Part shown: positions 22,701-33,333 of the stretch, in pieces
Numbering within the stretch: position 1 is the first letter of the stretch
Layout: each line of letters starts with the position of its first letter
Source: Apostichopus parvimensis
Taxonomy: Eukaryota; Echinodermata; Holothuroidea; Aspidochirotida; Stichopodidae
Length of the DNA stretch: 33,333 bases
Assembly (NCBI GenBank): GCA_000934455.1
Contig: KN884441.1
Coordinates: 1-33,333, forward strand
Direction of reading: 5' to 3'
Program-made: the position numbers and the translations under genes
Notes under the pieces: generated by a model
Told to the model about the DNA's origin: nothing
Databases searched by the model: none
What the model saw: the letters and a program-made list of their open reading frames with translations, nothing else

Positions 22701-25700
22701 AATTTACTATCCCTACTGGTTTGTAAAAAAATTATGTATAACTAGGTAATAATAAAATATAATAATAATAATAATAATAATAATGTAATAATAAAAGTAT
22801 ACAGTTATAACATGGATCAAGTCTGAAGAAAAATGATTGGTTGTCTGGTCTTCTGTCTTTTTTTAGTAAAGTCTTGGGGGTTGGGTTGGGGGTGGGGGGT
22901 GGGGTTGGGTGGGAGGATGGAGAGAACAGAAAGGGGAAAGATAGAGGAAACCAATGAAAATATGTGTAGAAGGGTGCAAGGATGACACAAACAATCACAG
23001 TGTACAAACTCATGCATGGTGAGTGGTTCTGTAATTATATGATCTATGCATACTGTACATTTAGCGGGGCAAAGTTTATGAGATGAACAAATTTCTGTTC
23101 GGACAACCAAAATCACCTGGTTGTCCCCTGGATGACTATGTAACAATGTGTGATTTAATTAATGTCCGCGTCAACTGTGCGTGTGTGAGGGTGTTAAGAT
23201 TGTTTATGCGTGTGTCGGTTGTGCGTACGTGTTGTTTGGGATGCATGTGGTGGGCTGTGATTGTTTGAATGGTGCTTGTTGCACGTGTTTTCTTTAAACA
23301 GGGTTTTGAACGGATTGGGAGGCAGTAATAACCTAGAGTTTACAAAGACAAGATGTGTTCTTTTATCTTGGTAAGACTCCGTTGAAGTTTTGCAATACTT
23401 CAACGTTGTGACAAATATAACCTTCCCTGACTGGACTCTTTATTTATTTGTTACAGAATAGTTGTTTACATCAAATTCAGATCGCAGTTTATAACAGTTA
23501 TTACAGTAGATATTAAAGTAGTTATTACAGAAGTTATTACAGTAGATACCCCCAAATAGGTAAACTGATAAATTGATGTTGCCTATAGATGTCACTATGG
23601 AGATACTGAAATAAAGCATATTAGAAGTAGGCCTATCATCCACTCAAATGGAAGTTTTACTGGCCCAAAGGTGGTGTTCTATTCGCCAAATCTCGTACTA
23701 CATTGTACAGTACAAATTAGTGATCATTCTTTGTCTTTTTATCTTTGTAAATTTGCAGTTCATACGTACATTACCGTAAAGTAATACCAGATTGTCTGAA
23801 TAGGGATAACCAGCAAAAATCCTTTAAAATTTGCCTGCATTCATTCAGCACAGCCACTCAAAATAACCGTTGCTCAGGATATGTGCAAAGCGAAATTTGG
23901 TTTGCATTGCAAGCATATAAACTATAACTATATATTCCACATTCAGAAGTAATACATCAGGTTCAACTTCACTATTTCTCCGTAATCATTCATTAATCCA
24001 CAGAGCATGACCCTGAGAAATTAAGCATACATCTTAGAGGCATCTAACCGTGCATAATAATATGCTTTAGCGAATAGGTTAAATTATTTAAGAACAAAAC
24101 TGGCTGTGACTTTTGAGAGTGCAAAGTACAGTAAGCCTCAACTTCCTCTTAAAAGGCTTAAAGTGCAAAATCCTCAGCTCTACAACTGTGCCTCGTAGTT
24201 TGCCAGAAGTATCCATTTTTCGTTGAATTCGATTACGATTAAGTGGCTACAGAACATTGTAACTTATGACTAAGCGTACCTGCCAAAATGTGTCTTTGCA
24301 CAGACTGACTCAGGACTATAAATAAAGCTTCAAAAGGGCACATATGACAAAAATAATTACATACTTTATAATCTGCTTATAAGCAAGGATCTGTCATGTT
24401 TGAGTTTTATGCTCTTTTTTGCTTTAAATAGTAAGAATGTGAGGCCTATGATGGTAAAGTGAAAGGTTATTTTGAGTATGGATACTGCTTTTTACTTTGT
24501 GCTTCATACTTTGTCCTCAGAGCTGTGAACATTAATGACTGAAAAAAAAATTACCATATGTTGTTTAAAAGCACTGTTCTTAGTTTTTCCTTTAAAATGT
24601 CAGAATTGATACCTTTTCTCTTTCTCTGGATTTGTCATCATAGTTCAGTGACAGAAGAACTTAAATGAAAGCAAGCTCAGATTTAGTTCCTTCCGTTTTA
24701 CTGCACTGTTCAATGTGTAGATTATTTGTGTGTGCATTAATCATTTCATACTTTGTTTGAGTTACCATTAGCCTCTTAAAATGTATAGTTGTAAGTTAAA
24801 TATAGAAACTAGTAGTCCCAGGATATTTTCTTGCAATGTTAAGAAACTGTTTTGTAGAAAAGTTGATGTTGCCTCCTAATTGTGCTGTTAACAGTCCGGT
24901 ACATTCTCAAGCATAGATACTCAGCCCATTCCACCCCACCCCACCACACCTATCTTCCCACCCCACCACACCCCACCCCACCCCACCACACCTATCTTCC
25001 CCCAGATATCAAACTGTTTATAAAAAGCGGTTCTCCAAATGTCAGATTACTTAAGATGACTCACAAACAGTATTTAAGATCACTTATCACATGAAAAGTC
25101 TGCATGAATTAAATAGTGCTCAGGACTTAAGACTCTAAATTATTCATGAGAACTCGTACACGAGTGAATTACAGTAAAAAGCCTGAGATATTTAGGAAAA
25201 ATTGTCAGTTAAAGAAAAACAAAATAATTTCACAAGTTTCATTATCACTTGTTTAAATATTTTTGGGTGAAAGTGATTGCAATCTTTTATTTAACCACAC
25301 CACCTTTTGGTTGTACTATATATACTACTATCTTAACTACATACTTGCAAACAATTCCTATTGTATGCTGTCTCAAAACGGTCATTTGTGACCCTGTAAG
25401 GTACCTCTCTGAAGACTGCGTTAGCCAAGTTGAGGCTGACATTTCTTTTTTTTTTCATTAGTCATTTGATGACTCACTGATTTAAATAATTCTAGACGGT
25501 CTACGTTATTCGTTACTAGCAGCAACATTTCACATGTAATACATTCAAAACTAAATATACATATCAACGAGGCCAACTGTTTATCATGTAGAGTATAAGC
25601 TTTCACGGTGTCCCGAAATTGCACTTTATGAGCGACACTGCATGGTAACACAAGATAAGTACATGTGATGAATCACCTGAGGAAGTTGCTGGTACCATGC

Positions 25701-28700
25701 TGTTAGAAAAATATTTACCACTAACCAAAAATTTAGGCCATGATCATGTATCAAGAATTCAGTGACAGTTTCTAGGGTCAGATAGAGCAGACTGTACAGT
25801 ATGGGATTGAACTGTGAATTTATGAGCTGTGTCTGTATAGTAAACTGTTTAATACAGGTTTTAAATTGATGCCTTTTGCAAAATAATACTGTAGATGTTG
25901 TAATGCATGTTCGCTAAAACTGTGGAAGAGGAAACTTTTGGCTAGTTACATTTTTTGCCCTTAATTTTCTAGTTTATTTAAAAATTTCCCAGAAATTTAT
26001 TTAAATTTAGCTTGGAGACATGTAAAAGAATGTTTTGTTGTTGTTGTTGTTCAGAATGGGGTTGGCACTTATAAAGTAACATTGAAGATACATTCATCCT
26101 GTGTTCTAATATATATAGCATAGATCCATCCGGTTCAAAATATTTATGGAAATTACTATATTATGTTTACTATGCCATAACTAATACAGGTTGGGCACAT
26201 CTGAAAGTCCATCTTTTGACAGGTACAACAGTGAAGGCAAAAATTTGACAAACACTCCCAATATAGCCATGCTGATTCAGAAACTGACGTTTTGTACAAG
26301 TAATCAGCCATAGGTTCCCCCCCTCCCCCGCCATATTATAACACAGCCTGACAACCTGCTCTCCCTTTATGAGTATGTAAACTGTAGTAACTGCTTGTTC
26401 ACGCAATAAAATACTGTGACATCATATGATATCATGTTCAGTTTGAAACCCTCCTTTGGATTTATTTCCAAAGATGAACAGACTTTTAATCAAGCCCCTC
26501 GGTGCCGGTACATGTTTCCTCACCGAAGAGATATCTGTCAGTTTAAAGTGCTCCTAATAAAGTTTTAGCAGTTAATTTGTTTGTTCTTACTTTTCATGAC
26601 TGGCTGATCCAGTGCTAATTTAATTAGGTTGTCGAAAGAAAACAATGGAGGGCAGGAATTAAAAGATTTGCTGCCAAAGGCTATTAGACTAGCAAAATGT
26701 TTCATTGTTTATTGGTCAAACTCTGCATTATTGCAATTATTGAGAAGGAGATTGGAATCCAACTAAATCATACTGCCAGACTTGTTAAGAAGTTAAATTA
26801 AATTGTTAAGAAGTTCATTAAATTGTTCAGCTTGGTGTGTCTGCATGTTCAACCATTTCCCTCAGAAAATTTATTAATTATTTGAATCAACATTTCCATT
26901 CAATTCAAAACTTTTGATACATGGACACTTTGTCATATCGATTGCTAAACATTAATGCCTACTGACATTATAAAGACTGACATTATAAAGAAAATCCATG
27001 TTTACTCCAAAAGAAAGTATTATTAGAGAAAACCAGAGAAACAAGATATGACTCATAATTGACAAATAAGGAGTAATGTTTTAGAAAATATATTGGAATT
27101 TTTGGTCCCCCTGAGACCTTCCTCAGCAATACTTGGCAGTCCAATGAAAAGTACAAAATGTAACACAATGGAAGTATGACGCTAGATAAGTGTAAGCAGC
27201 ATCGATGGAATTAGAACCAAATAAACCATAATTATACAGGAAGCCGATTAAGGAGCAAAGAACAGATTACATATGTTTGTAGAACTGATAGTTGTTAAGG
27301 GGTCCCAAGCCTTTGTTGAGGCCGGTGATGTGAGACTTAATATGAAAGATCCACTCTATTTCTATACATGTACGTTCAGTAGCGGATTGAAGTTCGAGGC
27401 AATATATATACATATATGTATTTATATGTATTTAAATATATTTGTATCTATATATATCTATATTTATCTACACTCCTGTCTGCTTATAACAACTGGAAAT
27501 GTTCTTGCTCTGTGCATCAGATGATCCTCTTTGGGTCATTGATCTCTTCCTTTCAAATCTCTGTGTTGAAGTGTAACATACAGTATTACTAACATTAATA
27601 CTTCCTGCCTCAGGTAATTATTCCTAATACCTGTCTCCTCTCAACAAATGAACTTTCTTTGTCGACCTTGTCCCCTCCCCCCCCCCCAAATAAAAAAATT
27701 CTAACATTAAACCTTTTGGAGGTACAGTACAAATGAAACTAAAAGTCTGAAAGCCTCTAGATATACCATACTTCCAAAAGTAAAGTGTTGATATTTTAAA
27801 TCATCCACAATGGACAAGTAGACAAATGTGGCAACTGGCAAGGATTCGTTACTCCTTTTTGCTTGCTACTGGTTTTACAATCGTAATTTGTTGATAATAA
27901 GGAGACAAATTTATTACTATGGTCATCAGTAAACCCTAGTAAATTCCCAGTAAGTTCTGAAGTTTGTGACATTGAGCAGTCTACTATTCACTATCACTCA
28001 CAAACAAAATTCTGCAGACTTATCATAAAGTGTTGTCTCTAGAGGTCTGTGAACTTTTTCCAGCATATTTTACCAGAGAAGGATTCTGAACTGAGTTCCA
28101 ATGGTGCATCTGACATTTGTGTCAGCCTCTTCAGCTATTGATGATAACTCATTTGACAATCTGACAAAACACAGACATCTTACTTTTTCTTGTTTTACAT
28201 GAATGTTTAATACCCTTTTATTATCACAGGGATATTTTCAAGTCTGATTTTATGTTCCTGTGTGATTGTCATTCCTCTTACGCCAAAATGGACCCTTTGA
28301 CAGAGGTAACTAGTAACTACCTGTAAAGACACCAATGGGAATCATAAAAAAACAGTTACTGTTTGATCTGATATGGAGATGCAAGATGCCAGAATCCAGA
28401 CATTCAAACTATCCAAGTCTCATTTGATTTTTTTTTTATTTATACAAAATAGTCTCTGGAGACATATACCACATGTGTGACACCAAACGAAAATGGGATA
28501 TGTTTTAAGATCTATTTATGTTTGTTGAAAGCGCTTATTTATTCATGAGATTAATTTAGGAACGTTCTATTAAAGCAAAATATCCTCTCTTGTGAAAACT
28601 AACCCATTTTGTCATATACAAAATTGTGGAAACCGATACTCAATATATCTAGAAACAACAAGGTCAGGTAGAAACACCATAAATTAATATACTGTAATAT

Positions 28701-30952
28701 ACTGTATGTAACCAGGGAATTTGAGCATTACTTTCCATATACTTTATATATTCAACCAGCATACCTACTGTACATAGGAAATTTAAGAATTAATTTCCAC
28801 ACTTATGTGCATATTATCCACATTACATACTGTACAGCTGCAGTATGACTGTCTGAGTTAGCATCTTTCAATGTCATATTTAAGATGGAATTCCACTTGA
28901 ATGACTTCCGATTTTGAGGGACGATTGAAAAATTATTCCTGTTCTGCTAAATACTGTAGATGCAAAGCATAGATTAGTAGTCTTTCAAAACGGCGGTCAT
29001 GAAATCTAAGTGCACCCTCAAGGCCATATATACTACTTTAAGTAAGGAACGCTACTAAGAATTTCAATTATAAATGCTTTAAAGGAATGGAGTTTTTTGC
29101 AGTTTGGTTTGGATAATATTTTTCTAATGCTACTGTATATATATTGGATACCAAAATCTCATATTACTTTGATGTGTCAATTTTAATTTCAAATGATGAC
29201 AACTTTTAAACTTTCAATTTGTGTGTTATATGCACATGTGTTTTAATACCTACACACAAAATCATATGAAAATGTGTGATCAGAATGTACCATATTAACT
29301 ATTAAACAATAATTAAGATATGTGCTGATTATAACCCTCATGTGGTGAAGATAGGAGGGTATGTCCATTTTGTGATCATTGACACTTTCTGTAGGCCTGC
29401 ACATTTCGAATATTACTTGATATACATTTGTGAATATGTAGACCAGATTCGAAAAGCTGCCGTTTTGAAATGTACCGTATTGTCATAACAGAGCCCTAGA
29501 GTATTTTGCATCTGACATTTACAATAATTGATGAAAGTTTTGAAAGTACCGATGGACGCGTACAGCGCAGAATAAAATATGCTAAGTCAGCTGGAATTGA
29601 GACATCAATCTGAGTAGTTTTTTAAGCTGGTTATAGAGAGAGAAAAAAAATGTTAATTCAGTTTCAGGTTTGATTTAACAATAACTGGTGAGGGATAAGA
29701 AAAGCACTTGACGATTTAAAGACATGGAGTATTAATTGTGACATGTGTAGAAAGTTGAGTCTTCCCATAAACATGAAAGGAGCTGGTTACCTCTCCTATT
29801 ATTGAATTATCGTAAATCGCACCAAATTGTCGCAAGTGCGCCCGCTGTGTGTGAATGATAGGGAGTGATTTATCTTCTTGACTCTTGGGAGGAAAAAACA
29901 AACCGAACCATCACGATTGATTTAGATATACAGTAGTACTGTAGGTGTATTGGAATCAATACATTTGTCATGTTCAACTATTTATTTTCACCTACAGCTA
30001 AGTAAGAAAAGTCTACTTTGGATGCATTACACCATTAATGTTCATTAACATACAAGACTGAAGATTTTTGCAAGTCTAAATGTGATATCATAACAAGCCA
30101 CTAGTGTAATTCTTATTTATTGCAACATCCCCCCCCCCCCCCCCCCCCGTAAAATTTAATGCTGGGTGGTATTGCTACTGCTGAATGTAAAAGGATCTTG
30201 AAGTGGCCTAATACTGGCATTTCTGATTTCAGTGAAAAAACTGTTTGCATAGCCGTTGTTAATATAAGAGACCAAACAAAGGGAAGATGAAATGTTGCAG
30301 TCTATCCTAGTGACACTATGACATCACACCTTGTTGACAAAGTGACAGCCCGTAAACACAATTCTTGAAATCTCCAAAATGGAGCTTGATTATCTTTACT
30401 GTAGATACAGTACAGTAGTTGGGTAAGTCTTGCATCACAAAGATCTGTGTCATTTAACCCGAAGGGGATTAGTTAAATCTGCCCCATATTTAAGTCGGAA
30501 TCTTAGCCAGTTGTATCCATGAGTTATGGACAGAGATGTTGGGGTATATAGCTGAACCTTTACTGGTAGCAGTGTAGCATGTGTCTGGTTTATTGTCTCT
30601 CTGATAAATTAGTGTGAAGTTGGTTAAACCTGCCCCTTTTTTCAGTCGGAATCTTAACCGTTTTGTATCTATGAGTTCTGGACAAAGATGTTGGGGTACT
30701 GTATATATGGCTGAACTCTACTGGTAGCAGTGTAGCATGTGTCTGTTTTAATGTCTCTGTCTGATAAATTAGTGTGAAGTTGTCAGTCAACAGAATATCT
30801 GAGTATCCAGGCTTCAAAGGTCTGAGCTTTCTGATGGTCATATTTCGTCTCATACACATTTCCTCTTCTTACCCTGCCTGCAGGTTCTATCAAAGTTGGA
30901 AGTCTTACGAGGAGAAGCTGTGAAACAATGTAAAGAAGAAGCTAGTATTCAG
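13690..30952 (+). CDS. RSKR: RSKR (SgK494)-like AGC family protein kinase, N-terminal part (4 exons)
   Basis: The exons are 13690-13758, 15622-15810, 20618-20701 and 30884-30952 (23, 63, 28 and 23 codons), all joined in phase 0, giving 137 residues. Seen in order: MGIRQSRSRMRK at the N-terminus, a basic SRTSRRRRSVTS stretch, MFLPEYEV just before the kinase domain, the glycine-rich loop NKGAYGQVVKV, FAMK with the catalytic Lys, and VLRGEAVKQCKEEASIQ for the C-helix with its Glu. From memory, human RSKR has LFLPEFPI, AKGSFGTVLKV, FAVKV and VLQRDTVRQCKEEVSIQ in the same order, so orthology is likely. MGxxxS plus basic residues suggests a myristoylated, membrane-bound kinase (inference). The start is supported by an in-frame stop at 13648 and a good context (A at -3, G at +4). 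The catalytic loop, DFG motif and C-terminus are beyond the right edge. Confidence 0.9.
13759..15621 (+). other. RSKR intron 1
   Basis: A GTAAGT..CAG intron of 1.86 kb. It contains a T-run near 14749-14759 and GCCTAGGCCT-like words near 14160 and 14420. Open frames at 14349-14546 and on the minus strand at 14954-15157 show no known protein. Confidence 0.85.
15622..15810 (+). CDS. RSKR: RSKR exon 2, basic linker and pre-kinase segment
   Basis: The exon has 63 codons, with acceptor TATTCCAG before 15622 and donor GTTTGT after 15810. It includes a basophilic cluster SRRRRSVTSL (a plausible Arg-directed phosphorylation site, inferred) and ends MFLPEYEVCPKSAERDYK. The FLPEY/FLPEF segment is shared with human RSKR directly ahead of the kinase domain. 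Confidence 0.87.
16161..16700. repeat. Tandem satellite, about 76-bp unit, seven copies
   Basis: Copies begin near 16161, 16240, 16320, 16396, 16461, 16537 and 16615. The unit has a CACCCTTCCCCTATGTATTA block, then GGTACACTCCCTACATTAAT, then CTTTTCTTGCTTTTAAAAC and TCTGCATAAAGCA. The fourth copy has lost about 10 bases, and the last copy carries an insertion. The open frame at 16294-16503 comes from this repeat. Confidence 0.92.
18902..19298. repeat. Tandem duplication of about 190 bp
   Basis: Copy 1 is 18902-19087 and copy 2 is 19100-19298. Both run from GCAAATATATGCTAG through TTTGTTGAGCTATC, CTTTTCCATACATCACAATA and GTGATTATCACAATAACATT to CTTCTATGCAGACACA. Copy 2 differs by small substitutions and an extra ACTGTACAGTATAT insertion. 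Confidence 0.93.
20618..20701 (+). CDS. RSKR: RSKR exon 3, ATP-binding loop and catalytic lysine
   Basis: The exon has 28 codons, acceptor ATCATCAG and donor GTGAGT. It encodes VVHQINKGAYGQVVKV and ends QIFAMK. NKGAYGQV is the glycine-rich loop with the first Gly replaced by Asn. Human RSKR also lacks that Gly (AKGSFGTV), so this is likely a family trait rather than decay. The final Lys is the ATP-phosphate-binding Lys of kinase subdomain II. Confidence 0.92.
22759..22784. repeat. (AAT)n microsatellite
   Basis: About eight ATA/AAT trinucleotide units, with imperfect AATAATA extensions on both sides. Confidence 0.93.
22876..22913 (+). other. G-quadruplex candidate in RSKR intron 3
   Basis: Seven runs of three to six G separated by one or two T within 38 bases, on the gene-sense strand. 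This meets the standard G3+N1-7 pattern with very short loops. Confidence 0.7.
24931..25003. repeat. CCCCACC minisatellite with a TATCTTCCC duplicated module
   Basis: The CCCCACCACACC block followed by TATCTTCCC appears twice, joined by CCCCACCCCA units. Confidence 0.85.
26034..26052. repeat. (TTG)n microsatellite
   Basis: About six TTG/TGT units. Confidence 0.85.
30129..30148. repeat. C homopolymer (20)
   Basis: A run of 20 C in RSKR intron 3. Its length may be unreliable in the assembly. Confidence 0.95.
30472..30780. repeat. Tandem duplication of about 150-160 bp before RSKR exon 4
   Basis: Copy 1 is about 30472-30620 and copy 2 about 30621-30780. Both share GTTAAA(T/C)CTGCCCC, TCAGTCGGAATCTTA-like sequence, GATGTTGGGGTA, CTGGTAGCAGTGTAGCATGT and GATAAATTAGTGTGAAGT. 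Copy 2 has small insertions. It ends about 100 bases before exon 4. Confidence 0.92.
30884..30952 (+). CDS. RSKR: RSKR exon 4, C-helix region
   Basis: The exon has 23 codons, acceptor CTGCCTGCAG and donor GTGAGA. It reads VLSKLEVLRGEAVKQCKEEASIQ (split here as VLSKLEVLRGEA then VKQCKEEASIQ). The VxQCKEExSIQ block is the diagnostic match to RSKR and holds the C-helix Glu that pairs with the catalytic Lys. The next expected exon (equivalent to RQINHPFV) is not present before the right edge. Confidence 0.92.
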
Positions 30953-33333
30953 GTGAGAAAACGTTGCATTTGTATGAAAAATAGAAACAATATTTTCCTT
31001 AATTTAAAATTGACTGTTGAAGGTAGATATAGAATTGCGGAGTGTTGAAGTTTTAGATTTGGTTCACTTTAGAGACTTGTGCAATCTAAAGAGAAGTCAA
31101 ATAGCAGAGCTATTTTGAAAATGGAAACCTTGATTTCTGCATGTGGATCGTCCTTCGTACAAATCTAGCCTCAGATCTAATAGTTTTTTACATTTTATTC
31201 CTCCTCTGGAAAGCAGTGCTTCTGCACTGAGCAGGACTACCCTCATTAAAGATGACAATAATAACAACATATAATAACAACAAAATTATCAACAGTCTGA
31301 CAATTATATTTATGATTTGGATATATCAGCTTACTTTTTTTCATTTCTTAAATCATATTTTGAGGAAATGAGAACACTTTCCAAATTCCAAGAACTGTGA
31401 TCTACGAGATATACAGACAACATCATATAGTCACATTAAGACATATATAGTATTCACCAGAGCAATTAAAGAAGAGGCAAGGAAATTTACTTAAAAGACT
31501 GCTGAAAACCACTCCACTATATTTAGGAAAGTACTTGGGATACACACATTAATTTCCAAGCATTTTCATAAATTTCCTTTGATCAGTATTTTCAATTTTG
31601 GTGAGTTTTTACTCTTCTACAGGTAGGACACAACTGTCCTCATTTTGTAAAGCCTGAACGGTTACGGATCACTTGAGAGTAATCCATCGTAAGATTCATC
31701 CTGTGTCCCAATGTGCAGTGTCCTTTGTTTATTCTTACCACTGCACTCTCAACATAGCTATCGTTATAAAACCCATTTTAAATACAGTCACGGCATATAC
31801 CCTTAAACAAGCCCCTAACAATTTATAAGCAATGAACTTGTAACATCGTACGACCCTGGACGTACCACATCCATCCCTATTTACAGTGCCATAGTGGAAT
31901 GTTAACACTTCCGTTTCAGTAAACTAGGCTGTCAGGAATAATCTTTCCGCTGCTGTGTTGGATGTCATGTCCCGTATTAATGATCAATCAATATTTAATG
32001 CATTCTTGTGCGCTATGGGGGAATGAGGTAGTAGCTGATATGGTGTATGAACTGGTGACCTACCATATCATGCCAGTTTAAATGAAGTGAGAAAACAGAG
32101 AGGAAATTATGAATGTTTAATCAGTCTGATGTGCATAAATAATTATTTCTGTCGAGGTCTGCATGAATACTCGTTGCAAGTAAGAAATCTCATCCCACGT
32201 AGAAGTATAATATGTAGGTTGTCACTTAGCTGCACTAGCATTGTACTGTGTCTGAAGAGCTCCTGGCAAAGCTTTATATGTCTTTTCTCAACCAATACTG
32301 CCCTCCTCATCATCCTATAATCAAAAAAACATATTGTACACAGATAGCTGTGTTGAGAAATTCCATGATATCTAAATGTCTATTAGCGTTTTTAGCTGGA
32401 TTACAACCACATTGACTTGAATATATATGTACGGTACAGTAGGAATAGCCCAATAATATACAGGTATGGTTATAAACAATATCTGAATGCTTGGGAATGC
32501 CCCTACATGTTAACCAATGATTTTTCGATTCCTTGCAATTAATGTTGACTTTACTCACTCATGTTGGTGTTTAAATATCAGAGCTCTCTATTGAAGGAAT
32601 TAGTGAACCTTACAATCTGAACAAAGCTCTTTTAATAATTTACATACTGTACAATTGTGGGCTTGCAGCTATTAAATGGCTACAAATTTATATGGAGAAG
32701 TGTTACATGAGATGCAGTGTGAGAGATACAAGTGGAATCATCCCCCTTTAAGCTCTTAAAGTTTTTTTTGCAATATGGCCTCATTAAATGTCCTTGTAAG
32801 TCATCAAAAATCGCAAACTGCCTCAAAATCCTCTCAGACTTTTCTCCCTTCAAGACAAGAATGTATGAAAGTGATCAATAATCCGATAGTAGCGTTCCCG
32901 ACCATATTTTTCTAACAAAATATGTGATTATTCTAATCCAAATAGTTGAACCTAACAGAAAAGGCATAAATGTGGTAGATTTAACAGTCGAATGTTGTGC
33001 CTGATTTCACTTTGAGCAAATCGAGCAGAAGATTCCTGGAGGAATGTTTCCCCTGGTGCCGTGATAGCGTTCCAGGATGCTTTTACAGAGGCCGGCATGT
33101 CCGCACCTGCTGCTCATGGCAAAGTTAATCAAGACGTGTATTTCTTGTTTTTATGAGATCTATACAATCTCAGTGCCATCGTCTCTCAACACCGGGGGAA
33201 AAAGGAAAAAGCAGAGAATGCTAAAGAAAACATGAACCTTAGTCTGAGATGTCAGTCTTTTTGGCTGAAAGGAGAAATGGAAAACTTGGTGGATGAGGAA
33301 AAAAGAGAAAAATAGATAAGAAAGAACAACAGC
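30953..33333 (+). other. RSKR intron 4, unfinished
   Basis: The intron starts with GTGAGA. No HPFV-like kinase exon was found by eye before the right edge. Open frames at 32087-32320 and on the minus strand at 32310-32558 have no recognisable features. Confidence 0.7.

Larger units (their letters stand above)
20702..30883 (+). other. RSKR intron 3, 10.2 kb
   Basis: This long intron separates the catalytic-Lys exon from the C-helix exon. It holds a G-run near 21246, an AAT microsatellite, a G-quadruplex candidate, TG-rich sequence at about 23170-23270, a CCCCACC minisatellite, a TTG run, a TATATG tract near 27400-27470, a 20-base C-run and a tandem duplication near its 3' end. No nested gene was recognised on either strand. 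Confidence 0.85.

Noticed and set aside
22732-23146. Overlapping minus-strand frames rich in Pro, Tyr and Leu
   Set aside because: They translate the AAT microsatellite and the G/C-rich tract, so the low complexity explains them.
26170-26406. Minus-strand open frame of 78 codons in RSKR intron 3
   Set aside because: The composition looks varied, but there is no known motif, no splice context and no partner exon. Treated as chance.

Overview
The window looks like nuclear DNA from an invertebrate animal. It is AT-rich, genes are split into short exons by long introns with GT..AG ends, there are many simple repeats, and there is one 320-base assembly gap (N). The recurring GCCTAGGCCT-like and TGACCTTTGACCT-type repeats, plus the divergence from vertebrate proteins, fit a marine deuterostome. 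An echinoderm, possibly a sea cucumber, is my guess only, and nothing in the window proves it. No prokaryotic genes, CRISPR arrays, rRNA or convincing tRNA genes were seen.

Two protein-coding genes are supported. They are head to head, and both run off the window. On the minus strand, positions 2862-8322 hold four consecutive exons of an inositol polyphosphate 5-phosphatase of the INPP5J/INPP5K type. The exons join in frame into about 244 residues covering most of the catalytic domain. The C-terminal part of that domain and the stop codon lie beyond the left edge. A possible 5' leader exon ends at 9608, and splicing it would create an ATG across the exon junction.

On the plus strand, positions 13690-30952 hold the first four coding exons of an RSKR (SgK494)-like AGC protein kinase. 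Every junction is phase 0. The exons encode an N-terminus with a myristoylation-type motif, a basic linker, the glycine-rich loop with the catalytic lysine, and the C-helix region. The rest of the kinase domain lies beyond the right edge.

Between the genes (about 9.6-13.7 kb) are a short element with inverted ends, a dispersed repeat carrying a nuclear-receptor-like DR1 sequence, the assembly gap, and a CpG-retaining stretch that is probably the kinase promoter. The kinase introns hold a roughly 76-bp satellite of seven copies, two larger tandem duplications, a strong G-quadruplex candidate, several microsatellites and an apparent excess of the heptamer ACTGTAC.

One gene acts on phosphoinositides and the other is a presumed membrane-anchored kinase. 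A shared regulatory region is possible from their layout but is not shown. No clearly new biological system was found; the more unusual points are listed as findings.
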